64,000 nt of DNA from Microseira wollei NIES-4236 (GTDB lineage: Bacteria; Cyanobacteriota; Cyanobacteriia; Cyanobacteriales; Aerosakkonemataceae). Below are positions 20,547-30,919 of the stretch, piece after piece. Where the stretch lies: positions 48,554 to 112,553 of the forward strand of contig NZ_BLAY01000003.1 in assembly GCF_020521235.1 (NCBI RefSeq), given 5' to 3'. Both the position numbers and the translations under genes were made by a program. The notes below the pieces were generated by a model, which ran no database searches, was not told the origin of the DNA, and worked only from the letters and a program-made list of their open reading frames with translations. Numbering within the stretch: position 1 is the stretch's first letter; the number at the start of each line of letters is the position of its first letter.

Positions 20547-22301
20547 ATGAAGTTACTAAAATCTGGAAACCTACAACTTATGAATAAAAAATTACTGTCA
20601 CAGTTCTTGAAAAATGAGATTAAAAAACCTGACACTATTAATATTATAATACTGCTCGCCATCTGGATTGCGATGGTAATTCTAGTAAATCCAATCGGTG
20701 ATTTTCCTCTCAATGACGATTGGGCATATGGGCGTTCTGTACAATCTGTGATTGAAAAAGGTGATTTTCAAATTTCAGATTGGACTGCGACAAATCTATT
20801 TTCTCAGGTTTTGTGGGGAGCATTGTTTTGCTGGCCTTTTGGGTTTTCGTTCACCGCACTGCGATTTTCTACCCTGATTTTGGGATTAATCGGTGTGGTA
20901 ACAACTTATGGACTGCTTAGAGAAATCAATACAAGTTATAAATTTTCTATATTGGGAGCTTTGCTGGTTGCCATCAATCCCATTTATTTTGAACTGTCTA
21001 ACACTTTCATGAACGATGTTCCTTTTTTTGCTTTTACGGCTGTATCTTTATATTTTTTATTGCGGGGTATTAAATATGAATCAAAAATTGCAATTACTTT
21101 TGGGTTTTTGATGGCTGGTGTTGCCATCCTATCTCGTCAAGCGGGACTAGCAATTCCCTTGGCATTTGGATGTGCATACATCATGAAAAAAGGATTTGTA
21201 ATCTCAAACTTTGTTAAGGGTTTTTCACCAACTTTAGTAGGTATTGCTATCCAAGTAGGTTATCAAAAATGGTTACAGTTAACTATGCGATCGCCCCAGT
21301 CTTACGGTGACCAAATAAATACTTTAGTTAAAGAAGTTTCTCTAGGATTATCCAACGTATTTTTCAATTATAGCCAGATAACATTATTCTCTCTCATCTA
21401 TTTAGGACTGTTTATCTTGCCATTGCTGATATTATCGGCTTGCCAAAATTTCAAGACTTATTCAAATCGACAAAAAACGTTATTACTGATAGCAACATCA
21501 TTCTTTTTTGTGGTAGCGCTAAATAGATTAATCTCCAGAAATCTAATCATGCCGTTTGTGGGAAATATCTTGGTGGATTTTGGGCTTGGCCCTGTGGGAT
21601 TGATTAACAGTTACCTGCCGCAAGCACCCAGAATTTGGATAGCCGCAACAGCGATAGGATTAGTTGGCGCTGCTTTATTACTTCAGTATTTATTTTTGGC
21701 TATAGGTCAAATTTTGGCTAGGAATTCAAGTCCTGAAACCTTAGAAAAAAAGTGGGGAACGACCTTAATTCTTTCTTTCGTAGTTATCTATTTCTTTCCT
21801 CTGGGATTGCTCGGATTAACCTGGCAGGGTTTTTATGACCGATATTTGATCGCTTTGTTGCCGTTTTTGATGATGATGGCTTTGCTTTGCAGACCAAACA
21901 ATGGGAAAAATCTAAAAAATCTAATAAATTCCAAGCTCATGCCTCTAATCTTGATAATGCTCTTAATCGGTGGTGGATTCACGATTGCAGCAACCCATGA
22001 TTATTTATCATCAAACCGAGTATTGTGGCAAGCCTTAAATAATTTGATGCAAACATCTCAGATTGCTCCTGAGCGGATTAACGGGGGATTTGAATTTAGG
22101 GGCTGGTATTTATGCAATAAAAAACTGCGTAATAGTCCTGATAAATCTATAAATTTTTCTTGCTTGTGGGAGACGGGAAAAGAGGAATATGTTATGGCAT
22201 TTAAACCGATCGACGGCTATCAGGAAATCAAGCGATATCCTTTTAGTAGCTGGATGCCTTTCACGCAAAAAAACGTTTTGGTATTGCAAAAAATCAAATA
22301 G
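20547..22301 (+). CDS. Polytopic membrane glycosyltransferase-like protein
   Basis: 584 residues, about a dozen hydrophobic segments. NDDWAYGRSVQSVIEKG near the N-terminus resembles the acidic loop of GT39-type enzymes, and FSFTALRFSTLILG matches the following helix. Start uncertain: ATG at 20547 or ATG at 20580; neither has a strong ribosome binding site. It sits 28 bases after the previous gene, so it is likely in the same operon. Confidence 0.72.
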   Translation: MKLLKSGNLQLMNKKLLSQFLKNEIKKPDTINIIILLAIWIAMVILVNPIGDFPLNDDWAYGRSVQSVIEKGDFQISDWTATNLFSQVLWGALFCWPFGFSFTALRFSTLILGLIGVVTTYGLLREINTSYKFSILGALLVAINPIYFELSNTFMNDVPFFAFTAVSLYFLLRGIKYESKIAITFGFLMAGVAILSRQAGLAIPLAFGCAYIMKKGFVISNFVKGFSPTLVGIAIQVGYQKWLQLTMRSPQSYGDQINTLVKEVSLGLSNVFFNYSQITLFSLIYLGLFILPLLILSACQNFKTYSNRQKTLLLIATSFFFVVALNRLISRNLIMPFVGNILVDFGLGPVGLINSYLPQAPRIWIAATAIGLVGAALLLQYLFLAIGQILARNSSPETLEKKWGTTLILSFVVIYFFPLGLLGLTWQGFYDRYLIALLPFLMMMALLCRPNNGKNLKNLINSKLMPLILIMLLIGGGFTIAATHDYLSSNRVLWQALNNLMQTSQIAPERINGGFEFRGWYLCNKKLRNSPDKSINFSCLWETGKEEYVMAFKPIDGYQEIKRYPFSSWMPFTQKNVLVLQKIK

Positions 22302-22325
22302 CGATTCTGTTACCGGCTAAGTTTT

Positions 22326-23357
22326 ATGAATGAAGATCATCCCTATCGCGCTACCATTCCACTCGTTCCAGAGGAAGTATCCCGCCCTTTGTGGTCGGTG
22401 ATGATTCCCACTTACAATTGTGCTGATTATCTGCGCGAGACATTGAATAGCGTATTAGCTCAAGATCCTGGCGCTGATATGATGCAAATTCAGGTAGTTG
22501 ACGATCGCTCGACCCTAGACGATCCAAGAGCGGTGGTGGAAGAATTGGGACGGGGACGGGTGGAGTTCTATCAACAACCCCAGAATGTAGGCTATATCAA
22601 GAATTTTGCCACTTGCTTGCAGCGATCGCGCGGACACCTAATCCACCTTCTCCACGGTGACGATTGCGTCATGGATGGTTTCTATCGGAAAATGCAAGCG
22701 CTGTTTGAGCAATACCCAGAAATCAGCGCCGGTTTTTGCCGCCAGGTGATTATCGACGATTGGGGACATTGGCAGCGTTTCATTCCCCTGGAACAAACCC
22801 AAAGCGGCATTCTCAATCGTTGGTTGGAGCGAATTGCTACCGAACTAACGCTGCAAACCCCGGCGATGGTTGTCCGGCGCGAGGTTTACGAACAACTCGG
22901 TGGATTTGACTCTCGGATGAAAAGCTGCGGGGAGGATTGGGAAATGTGGGTTCGCATTGCCTCCCAATACTCCATCGGTTACGAAGTCGAGCCATTAGTA
23001 CTTTACCGCGATCGCTCCAATTCTATAACCAAACGCTCCATCCGCACGGGTCAAAATATTCGCGATGTTCGCATGGCAACGCAGATTACTCGCGCTTATT
23101 TACCCCCACAGATTGCTGGAAAACTATCCCGTAAAGCCGGATCGAGTTGGGCTGATTGGGCTTTTTACATCGCTGGACAGATGATTGACAAAGGCGATAT
23201 TGTGGCAGCGATCGCTCAGATTCGCGAAGGACTTTTGTGCAGCCATCATCCGGCAGAAATTGGATTAGCAGTTTGGTTAATGCTCAGGGTAAGTAAAAAG
23301 TGGCTGCGACAAACGGTGGAAGCATCGTTATTCAAATCCCAAAAAAATTTTGCATAA
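22326..23357 (+). CDS. Family 2 glycosyltransferase
   Basis: 343 residues: WSVMIPTYNCADYL, VVDDRST, HLLHGDDCV (metal site) and EDWEMWVRIA define a GT2 enzyme of the GT-A fold. The start MNEDHPYRATIPLVP is nearly repeated in the paralogue at 28179-29180 (MNEQHPYRATLPPVP); the two are over half identical along their length. Higher GC than the membrane genes upstream. Soluble or peripheral, cytoplasmic. Confidence 0.88.
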   Translation: MNEDHPYRATIPLVPEEVSRPLWSVMIPTYNCADYLRETLNSVLAQDPGADMMQIQVVDDRSTLDDPRAVVEELGRGRVEFYQQPQNVGYIKNFATCLQRSRGHLIHLLHGDDCVMDGFYRKMQALFEQYPEISAGFCRQVIIDDWGHWQRFIPLEQTQSGILNRWLERIATELTLQTPAMVVRREVYEQLGGFDSRMKSCGEDWEMWVRIASQYSIGYEVEPLVLYRDRSNSITKRSIRTGQNIRDVRMATQITRAYLPPQIAGKLSRKAGSSWADWAFYIAGQMIDKGDIVAAIAQIREGLLCSHHPAEIGLAVWLMLRVSKKWLRQTVEASLFKSQKNFA

Positions 23358-23373
23358 AAAGAAATGAGATGCC

Positions 23374-24741
23374 ATGATGCTAATTGAGTCCGACTTGCAG
23401 GGGGAACTGCGCCCTATGGCTGGCAAAATGGAACCAGCGATCGCTCTTTTACCTTGGGGCGATGTGTGGGAAGACTTTTTAGACAGCATCGGCGTTTCTC
23501 TGGAAACTTTCTGCACCGAAGGCCCAGGCGGCTGGATGCTTGGTTACATGGATGGCTTGCGGCGAGTCGGCGTGCGAACCGTACTAATCTTAATCTCGGC
23601 TCGCGTCGATGCACCAGTGCGCTATCAACACGCCCCCACGGGGGCGACAATAACCGTCCTGCCGGTACCCAAGGGTTACCGCGCCATTCGCCGCCAGATG
23701 CTCAACCCCAATCCCTATTTATCCTCTGGGAGTTTTGAAGAGGTTTTCGGCGAATTGCGGGGGATTCGCCGCGTCTGGTCGCAAATTCTCTATCATCTGG
23801 CCCCCTATCTTGCCACGCCCCTGGGGCTGCTAGCTGAAGAACTGCGGCGCGAGAATTGCCGTGCTATTTTTTGCCAGGATTACGAGTCGGCACGCTTTGA
23901 TGCTTGCGTATTGTTGGGACGACTGATGGGTTTGCCCGTATTTGCCACCTTCCAGAGCGGTTCTTACGATCCGAACCCGTTGGGGCGGCGGCTGCGACGA
24001 TTGACGATGCAAGCTTGTGGGGGTTTAGCGATTGGGCCTGAAACTGAAATTCAGCGAGTTTGCCAAGTCTATCATCTGCCACCCGACAAAATCGCACAAA
24101 TCTTCAACCCCATAGACTTGGGTCTATGGAATGGCACTGACCGCGACGAGGCGCGGTACAAGTTAGGTATTCCAACTGACGCTCAGGTAGTAGTGTGGCA
24201 CGGGCGAGTTGAATTTCATACAAAACGTCTGGATGTTTTGTTAGATGCTTGGGAGCAGATTTGTCGCGAACGGACAGAGCGAGATCTAAGGTTGCATTTA
24301 ATGGGAACGGGTCAAGACGCAGAAAAATTGCGCGATCGCATCGAGGCGCTGCCCATAAAGAATGTGTTATGGCTGGATAAGTACGTCACAGACCGCGCCG
24401 AAATCCAACGTTTTCTCTGTGCTGGCGATGTTTATGCCTTCCCATCGATTTATGAAGGTTTTCCAGTCGCACCGATTGAAGCAATGGCTTGTGGCTTGCC
24501 TTTAGTTGCCGCCGCCGCCTCTGGAGTTCCCGATATCTTAAAGGACGGCGAAGCTTCAGGCGGGCTGCTGGTGCCGCGCTCCGATCTGGCAGCGTTTACA
24601 CTGGCTTTGGGTCGTATCCTAGACGACCCGGATTGGGGGCGCGAGTTGGGCAAACATGCCCGACGGCGAGTAGAGGAATACTTTTCACTGGAGGTTGTTG
24701 GGGGGCAATTACGGGACTTAATCTTTAAATCGGGCGGATAA
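23374..24741 (+). CDS. Family 4 glycosyltransferase
   Basis: 455 residues, GT-B fold. The C-terminal donor-binding half has WHGRVEFHTKRLDVLLDAW and the EX7E element EGFPVAPIEAMACGLP, typical of GT4 retaining transferases. The N-terminal half begins IALLPWGDVWEDFL. Starts 16 bases after the preceding GT2 stop; an operon is likely. Donor sugar unknown. Confidence 0.88.
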   Translation: MMLIESDLQGELRPMAGKMEPAIALLPWGDVWEDFLDSIGVSLETFCTEGPGGWMLGYMDGLRRVGVRTVLILISARVDAPVRYQHAPTGATITVLPVPKGYRAIRRQMLNPNPYLSSGSFEEVFGELRGIRRVWSQILYHLAPYLATPLGLLAEELRRENCRAIFCQDYESARFDACVLLGRLMGLPVFATFQSGSYDPNPLGRRLRRLTMQACGGLAIGPETEIQRVCQVYHLPPDKIAQIFNPIDLGLWNGTDRDEARYKLGIPTDAQVVVWHGRVEFHTKRLDVLLDAWEQICRERTERDLRLHLMGTGQDAEKLRDRIEALPIKNVLWLDKYVTDRAEIQRFLCAGDVYAFPSIYEGFPVAPIEAMACGLPLVAAAASGVPDILKDGEASGGLLVPRSDLAAFTLALGRILDDPDWGRELGKHARRRVEEYFSLEVVGGQLRDLIFKSGG

Positions 24742-24769
24742 TGTAACTTTGGAGGCAGCAACAAGATCG

Positions 24770-26386
24770 ATGAAAATATCTTCCCGAACCCAATCTTATC
24801 TGCTGATAGCAATCCTGATTGTTGCAGCAATTTTGCGCTTCAATCAGATTAACCAACCCTTCATTGATGCTACCAGCTGGCGACAAGCCAGCACTGCGAT
24901 GATGGCGGATAACTTCTACCGTCGGAACTGGAATATCTTTTATCCGCAAATTAGCTGGGATGGCCCAGGCCCTAGTTACAACGGACGTGAGTTTCAAACT
25001 GTCAGCTATCTTGCTGCATTACTTTATGTTGTTGTAGGTCAACATGACTGGGTTGGGCGTTCTGTAGCGGTAATCTTTGGTTTGTGGGGTATTTTTGCCC
25101 TTTATAAACTCATCAGTTGTGTTTGGGATCAAGAACATGCATTGATGGGGGCGGCAGTGATGGCGCTGCTACCTGGTAGTATCTATATCGAACGGGAATT
25201 TCTGCCCGATCCCGCGATGGTTGCTTTGGTTACAACTAGCTGCTGGCTTCTAGTTGCCTACTGCAAAACGGAACGCCTGCGCTATTTGTTACTTGCTAGT
25301 TTGATCGGTATGTGGGGTTTCTTAACGAAGATAACAGGCTTAATTGTTGGGTTCCCAATGATTTATGCAATGTTTGCAATTGTTGGTTACAAGCGAATCC
25401 TGCAACCGAAGAAGTTTTTGACAATCGGTATTGGCGTAATATTCACCCTCACACCTGTAATTGCCTATTACCTGTGGGCAAGACATCTTGGTCTTAACTA
25501 TCCACCCTATCACTTTGCTGGTGAAAATACAGGAAATTGGCTTTGGAATTCGGATTTGGGCGATTGGTGGAGTCAAAAATATGGCATTGCCAAAATGTAT
25601 CAAATTTTCAAGAGTTGGCTGTGGACAAAACCTGTAATTGTGCTTGTGCTATTTGGCCTGTTTCACCTTCCACTTCAGCTTAAATTTAATTTAAAGCTTA
25701 GAGCTGAACGAGAGTTAGAGGAAAGTAATTTTCCAGCACCTTGGTTATTTCACTGGTGGATGTTGGGAGGCGCTGTTTATTACCTAATTGGAGTTGGACA
25801 TCTGCTTGGTAATCCCTACAATTTTCATATTATCAACCCTGCTGCTGCTGCGCTGGCAGGACACGCCATTATTGTCATAGCATCTTTCGCCCATCGGATC
25901 GCGCGATCGCCTGCTGCGATCGCCACCATCTTAGCCATCCTGCTGATTATCGGTAGATCTGGACATAATAATCTGTGGGTAATGTACTATCCCTGGGCTG
26001 AGCAAGGCTACAAACTGGGACTGGCACTGCGGCAAATCTCTAAACCGGGCGACCTTGTCCTCACCATCACAAAGGATGTTGGCGATCCGATTGCCATCTA
26101 CTACAGCCAACGGCATGGGTGGAATTTCTATCTTCCAGGAGACTTATGGGCAAATGTGGGCGATATTGACGGAAAACCGCCAATTTCTCAATTGGATCGA
26201 TACCGCGCCAAAGGTGCGGACTGGCTAGCAATTATTAACGAGCAAAAAAATAAAATTTGGAAAAACAATCCCCTATTTGTCGCCCACATCAAGCGCACCT
26301 GTGAACTGAAACAAGAAAGCGTTGATGGAGTAATTTATCGTATCCTCTCCCCAGAAGAACTTTCAAAAATTCACAAACCAAGATAA
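24770..26386 (+). CDS. ArnT/GT39-like membrane glycosyltransferase
   Basis: About 538 residues, polytopic. DATSWRQASTAMMADNFYRR near the N-terminus is the first-loop signature of this bacterial GT39 subgroup, followed by WVGRSVAVIFGLWG and a long hydrophobic core; the C-terminal domain is soluble. The ATG at 24770 is assumed; an alternative TTG at 24749 lies closer to the end of the GT4 gene. Confidence 0.78.
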   Translation: MKISSRTQSYLLIAILIVAAILRFNQINQPFIDATSWRQASTAMMADNFYRRNWNIFYPQISWDGPGPSYNGREFQTVSYLAALLYVVVGQHDWVGRSVAVIFGLWGIFALYKLISCVWDQEHALMGAAVMALLPGSIYIEREFLPDPAMVALVTTSCWLLVAYCKTERLRYLLLASLIGMWGFLTKITGLIVGFPMIYAMFAIVGYKRILQPKKFLTIGIGVIFTLTPVIAYYLWARHLGLNYPPYHFAGENTGNWLWNSDLGDWWSQKYGIAKMYQIFKSWLWTKPVIVLVLFGLFHLPLQLKFNLKLRAERELEESNFPAPWLFHWWMLGGAVYYLIGVGHLLGNPYNFHIINPAAAALAGHAIIVIASFAHRIARSPAAIATILAILLIIGRSGHNNLWVMYYPWAEQGYKLGLALRQISKPGDLVLTITKDVGDPIAIYYSQRHGWNFYLPGDLWANVGDIDGKPPISQLDRYRAKGADWLAIINEQKNKIWKNNPLFVAHIKRTCELKQESVDGVIYRILSPEELSKIHKPR

Positions 26387-26467
26387 TTAGAAAATATTTA
26401 TTATTGCCAAAGTCGCCGTTTCCAAAAAAGGACAATTCAGCTTATGGATTCTAACAAAAATAATTGA

Positions 26468-28093
26468 TTGATTTATCTTTCACAACCAAACATTTTAAGC
26501 GATAAAATCAAGTTGCCTGGGTTAATAATTTTATTGTTGATAGGTTTATTTATGGTTACAGGTTTAATCGGAATAAATTTTGGAGAACAATGGGATGAGT
26601 ATATTCATTATTACACAGTTCAATGTTCGCTCAAGTCAAAAATTTTGCTGCCATGTAGTAACGTTCCCGAACTGGTGGAATATTATGGCAATGCTTATTA
26701 TAACTATCCCTCATTTACTTATTTACTCAGTTTAATCTCATACGTAGTAGGTAACGTATTAAAGAATATTTTTTTAGATCCACAAACACCATTGTCATTC
26801 GAGCATTTTAGAATTGTGGCTCGCTCTTTATTTTTGGCATTATCTTGTTGCAGTGGCTTGTGGTTATACTTCTCTCTTTCAAAAACCAGTAAAGTTGCCG
26901 GAATAATAGCTGCTTCTATACAGCTACTATCTTGGGAATTTGCTTACCATTCAAGATGGATTGCGCCTGATGCATTGACGGCTCAATTCTGTGCCCTCTG
27001 GTTGATGGCGCTAGCAAGATCTGAAAATTCTGTTTATCGGCAGCGGTGGATCGCTTTTGCAGCTATAGCCGCTGGTCTTGCAACTGCCACAAAATACACC
27101 GCCGGTGCATTACTACCTGCTACTATCTTTTTTGTCTGGTTTACTGAATCTCAAAATTTAAAGCTCAGAGATTTTCCGATTAAAAGTGTTATTAAATTAA
27201 TAATTTTATTTGTAAAATATTTTATTATAATTACTCCTGGCATGATTTTGCAGCCATTAGAGTTTATCAGCGATCTGAGATATGAGATGCAACATTATGC
27301 TTCTGGTCACAATAGTCATTATGGTGTTGCTGTATATGATATCCATGATGGGCCATTGGTATTTGCGGCTAGGTTATGGGAGTACATTAGTTTTGCCTTA
27401 ATTTCTCCTATACCGTTACTTTCATTTATACTTTTGCTAACTTCATTAGTTGGCGCGCTCCATCTATTTAGAACTAACAGGCGAGCTTTGGTTATAACTA
27501 TAGCTGGTGTTATCCTTTTTTATACTTGCTTTTTCTCCGGCATAACCGTAGTTTTCTTGGTGCGAAACTATATATTTATTCTGCCTTTCCTTGCTTTTTT
27601 AATTGCCAATGGTATTGAAAGGATGTTGCAATATAATAAATCAATACGTTCATTAGTAATTGGTTTAACGATCGCCGCAACAACCCTAAATTATTATAAT
27701 CTTATTGACTCTGCTTTTAGCATTAATCCTGGCTATAATGAAAATAAACTACAAGCTTTACTCGTTCAACATATTAGAACCCATCCAGGCGAAAAATTTG
27801 CAGTTTCAAAAAGTTTACGGAAGTCTATAAACTATGAGAATTTATCCAACGTAGTTAAACCAAAAGAAGAAGCTGACACTTTCGCTTACCGTCATGACGA
27901 TCTTCGTAGACAGAAGAATATAAAGTTAAAAGATTATCCTTCCAATAGGCATAATACTTTTAAATGGTTAGGATCTCGTGAAGTAAATTATAATTACTAT
28001 GTTAGTTGGATCGGTCGAGATAGAATTTTACTTGTTCCTATGAAAGAGGCTGATAGAATGGGCTTAACAAGCGCTATAGGCGAAAATTCTTAG
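26468..28093 (+). CDS. Polytopic membrane protein, probable glycosyltransferase
   Basis: 541 residues. INFGEQWDEYIHYYT near residue 37 resembles the acidic first loop of GT39-type enzymes; HSRWIAPDALTAQFCALW lies in the second conserved block. The first in-frame start is TTG at 26468; an upstream ATG at 26443 opens only seven codons before a stop, so the true start could have been lost by a small frameshift. AT-rich. Confidence 0.68.
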   Translation: MIYLSQPNILSDKIKLPGLIILLLIGLFMVTGLIGINFGEQWDEYIHYYTVQCSLKSKILLPCSNVPELVEYYGNAYYNYPSFTYLLSLISYVVGNVLKNIFLDPQTPLSFEHFRIVARSLFLALSCCSGLWLYFSLSKTSKVAGIIAASIQLLSWEFAYHSRWIAPDALTAQFCALWLMALARSENSVYRQRWIAFAAIAAGLATATKYTAGALLPATIFFVWFTESQNLKLRDFPIKSVIKLIILFVKYFIIITPGMILQPLEFISDLRYEMQHYASGHNSHYGVAVYDIHDGPLVFAARLWEYISFALISPIPLLSFILLLTSLVGALHLFRTNRRALVITIAGVILFYTCFFSGITVVFLVRNYIFILPFLAFLIANGIERMLQYNKSIRSLVIGLTIAATTLNYYNLIDSAFSINPGYNENKLQALLVQHIRTHPGEKFAVSKSLRKSINYENLSNVVKPKEEADTFAYRHDDLRRQKNIKLKDYPSNRHNTFKWLGSREVNYNYYVSWIGRDRILLVPMKEADRMGLTSAIGENS

Positions 28094-28178
28094 TTCAGAC
28101 TAGAGCCACCGATCAGCTCATCACTGGCTTATTTGACCTCCGGGAATCTACTAACAAAGTCATCATTATGATGAAGCA

Positions 28179-29180
28179 ATGAACGAACAACATCCTTATC
28201 GCGCAACGCTTCCACCCGTCCCAGAGGGGGTATCCCGCCCCCTGTGGTCGGTGATGATTCCGACCTATAATTGTGCCAAGTATCTGCGCGAAACACTGGC
28301 TAGCGTTCTCGCCCAAGATCCTGGTGCTGAAGTGATGCAAATTGAGGTGGTTGACGATCGTTCTACCCAGGACGATCCAGCGGCGGTGGTTGAAGAACTG
28401 GGACGTGGGCGCGTGGGGTTTTATCAGCAACCACAAAATGTCGGTCATGTCAAGAATTTTCAAACTTGCTTAGAGCGATCGCGCGGACACCTAATCCACC
28501 TTCTCCACGGTGACGATTGCGTCCGCCCTGGCTTTTACCGTAAGCTGCAATCAGCCTTAGAGCAAAAGCCAGAAATAGGCGCTGCCTTCTGTCGTCAGAT
28601 TTTGATGGATGAGCAGGGTCATTGGCAACAACTCACCTGGTTGGAGCAACCAGAAAGTGGTGTTCTCAGTAATTGGTTAGAGCGAATTGCGGTTGAACAG
28701 CGAATTCAAACCCCTTCAATTGTTGTGCGGCGCGAGGTATACGAAAAGCTTGGTGGGTTTAATAGTCGTTTATCCTGGAGTGAGGATTGGGAAATGTGGG
28801 TACGCATCGCCGCCAAATACCCAGTTTGGTACGAAGTCGAGCCGCTAGCAATATACCGAATGCATTCCAATTCCAGTAGCGGACGTCACATGCGTACAGG
28901 TGAAAACATGCGGGACGTGCGTCGGGCAATTGAGATTTTTCAATCCTATCTGCCCCAAACAAATGCTAGCCAACTCGTCAATCAAGCGAGAGAAAACTGG
29001 GCATTAGACGCCCTTACATACACCGTCCCCGAAATGCTTGATCGAGGAGATTTAGCTGCGGCAACCATTCAAATTCAAGAAGCCCTAAAGTGTCGTGTTT
29101 CCTTAAACGTGATTCGGAGTTTGCTCCCCCTGATTTTGCGGATGGGGAAACGATTAATACTTCGGTCAATAAAGAGCTAA
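28179..29180 (+). CDS. Family 2 glycosyltransferase (paralogue of 22326 gene)
   Basis: 333 residues. WSVMIPTYNCAKYL, VVDDRST, HLLHGDDCV and EDWEMWVRIAAKYP mirror the GT2 enzyme at 22326-23357, so this is a duplicate. The stop overlaps a TAATG, though I favour a later start for the following gene. Cytoplasmic enzyme of the surface polysaccharide pathway. Confidence 0.88.
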   Translation: MNEQHPYRATLPPVPEGVSRPLWSVMIPTYNCAKYLRETLASVLAQDPGAEVMQIEVVDDRSTQDDPAAVVEELGRGRVGFYQQPQNVGHVKNFQTCLERSRGHLIHLLHGDDCVRPGFYRKLQSALEQKPEIGAAFCRQILMDEQGHWQQLTWLEQPESGVLSNWLERIAVEQRIQTPSIVVRREVYEKLGGFNSRLSWSEDWEMWVRIAAKYPVWYEVEPLAIYRMHSNSSSGRHMRTGENMRDVRRAIEIFQSYLPQTNASQLVNQARENWALDALTYTVPEMLDRGDLAAATIQIQEALKCRVSLNVIRSLLPLILRMGKRLILRSIKS

Positions 29181-29197
29181 TGAGTAAGGATGCCCTG

Positions 29198-30124
29198 ATG
29201 AACAAACCCCTAGTTTCTTGTATCATTATCTTCTTCAATGCTGAGAAATTTTTTGAGGAAGCCATTGAAAGCGTATTCGCCCAAACCTATGACAACTGGG
29301 AACTCTTACTAGCCGATGATGGCTCAAGCGATCGCAGTACCGCCATTGCTCAAGCCTATGCTCAAAAATACCCCGACAAAGTGCTATATCTTGAACACGA
29401 AAACCATCAAAATCGAGGCATGAGTGCGACCCGCAACTTAGGCATTCGTAACGCCAAAGGTCAATACATCGCTTTTCTAGATGCAGATGATGTCTGGTTG
29501 CCCTCCAAATTAGACCAACAGGTGGAAATCATGGAATCCCAGCCTGATGTGGCGATGGTTTATGGGCGCAGTCAATATTGGTTAAGCTGGACAGGTCACC
29601 CTGATGATATTCAAAAAGACTACATTCCCGATGCCTATCTTCCAGCGCAAATCTATCACCCGCCAACGCTTTTAACGCAATGCTATCCATTGGGACATGC
29701 GACGCCCCCACCACCTTCTGATATTATCTTACGGCGGGAAACTATAGAACGTCTTGGCGGATTTGAGGCGGGCTTCCAGGGAATCTACCAGTTATACGAA
29801 GATCAAGCTTTTTTTGCTAAGCTTTATCTTCAATATCCAGTTTTTGTTTCAGGTGAGTGTTGGGATAAATATCGGTTACACCCAGATTCTTGCGGTTCAG
29901 TTGTCAACAAATCTGGAAAATACCAGATTGTTCGTCAGTTTTTTTTGAACTGGCTAGAAAATTATTTATCTGCTCATAAAATCCAAGACGCTCAAGTCTG
30001 GAAGGCACTTAAAAACGCATTATTGGCCTATCGCAATCCCACATTGTTTAAGCTCAAAAAACTGACTGAGCGTTGGCTCGGGCGAATAGGAGGGTTAGTG
30101 AAATCTTTGACAACAAAATATTAG
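29198..30124 (+). CDS. Family 2 glycosyltransferase
   Basis: About 308 residues: MNKPLVSCIIIFFNAEKFF, LADDGSSDRST, FLDADDVWLP. I chose ATG at 29198, preceded by AAGGA at good spacing and matching the MSNKPLVS start of the paralogue at 39175; an ATG at 29180 is the alternative. Members of this subgroup (29198, 31946, 39175) share HQNRGMSATRNLGIRHAKG-like and WDRYRxHPxS motifs. Confidence 0.87.
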   Translation: MNKPLVSCIIIFFNAEKFFEEAIESVFAQTYDNWELLLADDGSSDRSTAIAQAYAQKYPDKVLYLEHENHQNRGMSATRNLGIRNAKGQYIAFLDADDVWLPSKLDQQVEIMESQPDVAMVYGRSQYWLSWTGHPDDIQKDYIPDAYLPAQIYHPPTLLTQCYPLGHATPPPPSDIILRRETIERLGGFEAGFQGIYQLYEDQAFFAKLYLQYPVFVSGECWDKYRLHPDSCGSVVNKSGKYQIVRQFFLNWLENYLSAHKIQDAQVWKALKNALLAYRNPTLFKLKKLTERWLGRIGGLVKSLTTKY

Positions 30125-30157
30125 GGTGAATCAGCTAATTATGAGGAGATTTTTGGC

Positions 30158-30919
30158 GTGAATAAAGAACAATTAGACCGAATAGCAAAGCAGACATTGC
30201 CAGACACTGCCTACCAATGGCTAAAAAATAAATTGCACGCTTATAGCCTCCGCCCGCCTTTGGGAATGGTGCGATGGGGGGATTTGCGACGCACAACACC
30301 GATCAGTTCAAATTGGGGTTTAGATCGCGGAGTGCCGATAGATCGCTACTACATCGAGAACTTTTTGTTGCGCCATTCTCAGGATGTTCGCGGGCGCGTG
30401 CTGGCAATTGGCGACTCTTACTACACCTACAAATTTGGCGGCGCAAATGTAACTCAAAGCGATGTGCTTCACGTCGAAGAAGGGAACCCAGAAGCAACGA
30501 TTGTGGGGGATCTAACCGATGCTCCCCAGATTCCCTCCGATACTTTTGACTGCTTTCTCCTGGTACAAACTCTTCAGCTAATCTACGAAGTTCGACTAGC
30601 CATCAAAACCGCATATCGAGTTTTGAAACCCGGTGGTGTTTTGCTCGTCACTATTCCTGGTATCACCTCATTAAACGATCGTGAGTGGAGTAAATGTTGG
30701 TGCTGGAATTTCACAACTCTATCAGCAAAACGACTTTTTGAGGAAGTCTTTCCACCCGAAAACATTGAAATTGAAAGCTTTGGGAATGTCTTGTCAGCCA
30801 CAGCATTTCTTCAGGGAATGAGTAACCAAGAAATACGAACTGATGAGTTAGATTATCGCGACCCTAGTTATCCAGTGGCAATCACCATTCGGGCAGTGAA
30901 ACCAGAGGCATTAACATGA
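30158..30919 (+). CDS. SAM-dependent methyltransferase
   Basis: 253 residues. GRVLAIGDSYYTYKFG is a degenerate motif I and RVLKPGGVLLVTIPG is the post-motif-III signature of methyltransferase type 11 domains. A close paralogue forms the C-terminal half of the fusion protein at 39175-40818, including the lead-in RTTPISSNWGLDRGVPIDRYYIEN-type segment. GTG start at 30158 after GAGGAG. The final codons overlap the next gene's ATG. Confidence 0.83.
   Translation: MNKEQLDRIAKQTLPDTAYQWLKNKLHAYSLRPPLGMVRWGDLRRTTPISSNWGLDRGVPIDRYYIENFLLRHSQDVRGRVLAIGDSYYTYKFGGANVTQSDVLHVEEGNPEATIVGDLTDAPQIPSDTFDCFLLVQTLQLIYEVRLAIKTAYRVLKPGGVLLVTIPGITSLNDREWSKCWCWNFTTLSAKRLFEEVFPPENIEIESFGNVLSATAFLQGMSNQEIRTDELDYRDPSYPVAITIRAVKPEALT

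Noticed and set aside
26443..26466. Earlier ATG start for the membrane protein at 26468
   Set aside because: It gives seven codons then a stop; only a frameshift would join it to the long frame, and nothing in the protein demands it.
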